This document shows positions 62,523-64,000 of a stretch of 64,000 nt of DNA, piece by piece. How positions within the stretch are numbered: position 1 is the first letter of the stretch; every line of letters starts with the position of its first letter. The notes below the pieces were generated by a model. That model worked only from the letters and a program-made list of their open reading frames with translations, did no database searches and was not told the DNA's origin. Made by a program: the position numbers and the translations under genes. The DNA comes from Sacculina carcini (Eukaryota; Arthropoda; Thecostraca; Sacculinidae), in assembly GCA_916048095.2 (NCBI GenBank), contig OU696573.1, forward strand, positions 4,281,535-4,345,534, given 5' to 3'.

Positions 62523-64000
62523 ATAATGGCTGGTTGGTGAGGTATGACGAGAGCAATCTGGGTCCGGCGAAAGGACTACTGCCGCTGATGGCCGTGCCTC
62601 AACGTGAGAAAGTAAGACCTGTCATGGATTTCAGGGAGCTAAATACTTTCGTTGATGCGCACACTAGAGATGCCGATGTATGTGCCCATGTTTTGCGGCA
62701 GTGGAGGAGGCAGGGGGATAATGTGACTGCTCTTGATTAGAAGAAAGCGTACCTTCAAATAAAAGTGCACGAGTCTCTGTGGCCCTACCAAACAGTTGTA
62801 ATCGGAGGACAGAGGTATTGTCTCACGAATCTGAGATTCGGGCTTAATGTGGCACCCCTGGTCATGAAATCGGTGCTCAAGACTGTGATGCGCCAGGACA
62901 AGCTAGTCGAGTCAGGCACTGTCCCGTATATGGACGATGTGCTAGTGAACGAGGATGTGGTGAGTGCCGAATATGTGTGCAAGCATTTGCAGAAGTACGG
63001 ACTGTTGTGCAAAGATAATGAGACGTCGAAGGATGCGAGCAGGTTTCTCGGACTCAGAGTTTTCAGGCAGAACCGGCAGATGAGATGGTCTCGTGATGAT
63101 AATGTGTGTGCCTTACCCGAGCGGCTTACACGGCGGACAATTTTTTCTGTATGTAGCAGGTGGATAGGACACTATTCCGTTGGTGGATGGCTGAGAGTGG
63201 CCACGGCATACATAAAGAGAATTGTCAATGAGAACAGCAGATCATGGGACGACGAAATTGGTCATGAGGGTGTTAGGCGTTGCTTGCAGCGGGTTCAAAC
63301 CGAGCTAGTCAAGCATGATCCGATGTGCGGACGGTGGGCTGTGAGGGGCAAAACAGCAAAGGTGTGGGTAGACGCCAGCTGTCTGGCTCTTGGAGCTACA
63401 ATGGAAGTTGACGGAGAGATCGTGGAAGATGGTGCTTGGCTCAGGAAAGATGACGTGAAACACATAAATATGGCTGAGCTCGACGCGGTCATAAAATGCT
63501 TGAATCTAGCTCTTGCATGGGAAATGCGCGAAATTGAGTTGATGACGGACTCAGTCACTGTCAGGCAATCGGTTTCAGACATGTTGACTAACAAGGCGAG
63601 GTTGCGAACAAAAGCGGCTGCTGAGATGCTTGTACGCAGAAGATTGGACATTGTGAGATCACTTATTGACGAGTACCATTTGATAGTAACAGTCACACTG
63701 GTTCCGTCGAGAGAAAACAAAGCTGACGAGCTGACCAGAGTTCCAAGAGAATGTCTGGGACACAAGAGGGCTGCGACAGAGGCCAAGGTGTCGTGCGCCG
63801 CTGCGGTGCATGCGGTGGAGGATACGATTCGGAAAATACACCATGAAATGGGCCATCCGGGCGTCAGACGTACATTGTACTTTGTCAGGAAGAACGGAAG
63901 CAGCGTGACCAAGAAAGACGTCAAAAATGTTGTGTCTTTGTGTGATATATGTAGATCGATTGACCCATCTCCTGTTGGATGGACGAGAGGACACTTGGGC
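62480..64000 (+). pseudogene. reverse transcriptase-RNase H-integrase part of pol, broken, runs off window
   Basis: In one frame: VRPVMDFRELN, an internal TAG at 62,738-62,740 directly after TALD, KKAYLQIKVHESLW, FGLNVAPLVMK, the catalytic YMDDVLVNE, an RNase H with VWVDASCLALG, MAELDAV and LMTDSVTV, then the integrase zinc finger HHEMGHPGVRR...CDICRS. The catalytic integrase core and 3' LTR lie beyond 64,000. The frameshift and stop suggest an inactive copy unless the stop is a read-through site. The family is Ty3/gypsy-related, with a sequence type quite unlike the 54.7-kb element. Confidence 0.8.

Overview
The window is nuclear DNA of an animal, most likely an invertebrate; the species cannot be read from it. 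The evidence is two host genes with GT-AG introns (a mitochondrial lipoyl synthase and the SH3 end of an actin-binding adaptor), a tRNA-Val-derived SINE, long CA/TA microsatellites, and a dense, nested load of animal-type transposons: hAT, pogo/Tigger, mariner, L2/CR1-like and other LINEs, and Ty3/gypsy-type retrotransposons. There is no sign of operons, CRISPR or prokaryotic genes.

Layout. 1-9 kb is AT-rich and repeat-made: a degenerate array of GC-rich hairpin motifs (2.0-3.7 kb), a ~390-bp tandem repeat (3.9-5.2 kb), a TA microsatellite, a minisatellite and a dispersed repeat. From 9.09 to 32.18 kb the + strand carries the last three exons of an SH3-domain gene of the cortactin/drebrin-like type. 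Its 17.7-kb intron holds a LINE ORF1 fragment, decayed transposases, a SINE, a mariner relic, a 4.7-kb hAT element split by a LINE, and a Tigger derivative. Its 5.1-kb last intron holds an hAT MITE and a 4.2-kb hAT-like element with an L2-like LINE inside.

From 45.2 (perhaps 45.4) down to 35.35 kb, on the - strand and convergent with the SH3 gene, lies a complete-looking lipoyl synthase gene (LIAS). Its six supported coding exons join in frame and keep all the cluster-binding motifs. Its introns contain a Buster-type hAT, a LINE 3' stub and a LINE relic ending close to a splice acceptor.

46-64 kb is a transposon landscape: two L2-like LINE copies facing apart, an hAT MITE and a full-length but broken ZBED-type hAT, both with target-site duplications, then an intact, young Ty3/gypsy element (54,711-59,443; 176-bp LTRs differing at one base, 5-bp TSD, single uninterrupted gag-pol frame). 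A 41-bp tandem repeat and a large palindrome follow, and a second, broken gag-pol element runs off the window end.

I found no undescribed multi-gene system. The most informative signals are the intact gypsy element whose gag start codon straddles the LTR/PBS junction, the covarying hairpin at two LINE 3' ends, the nested elements whose order of insertion can be read, and the hairpin arrays.
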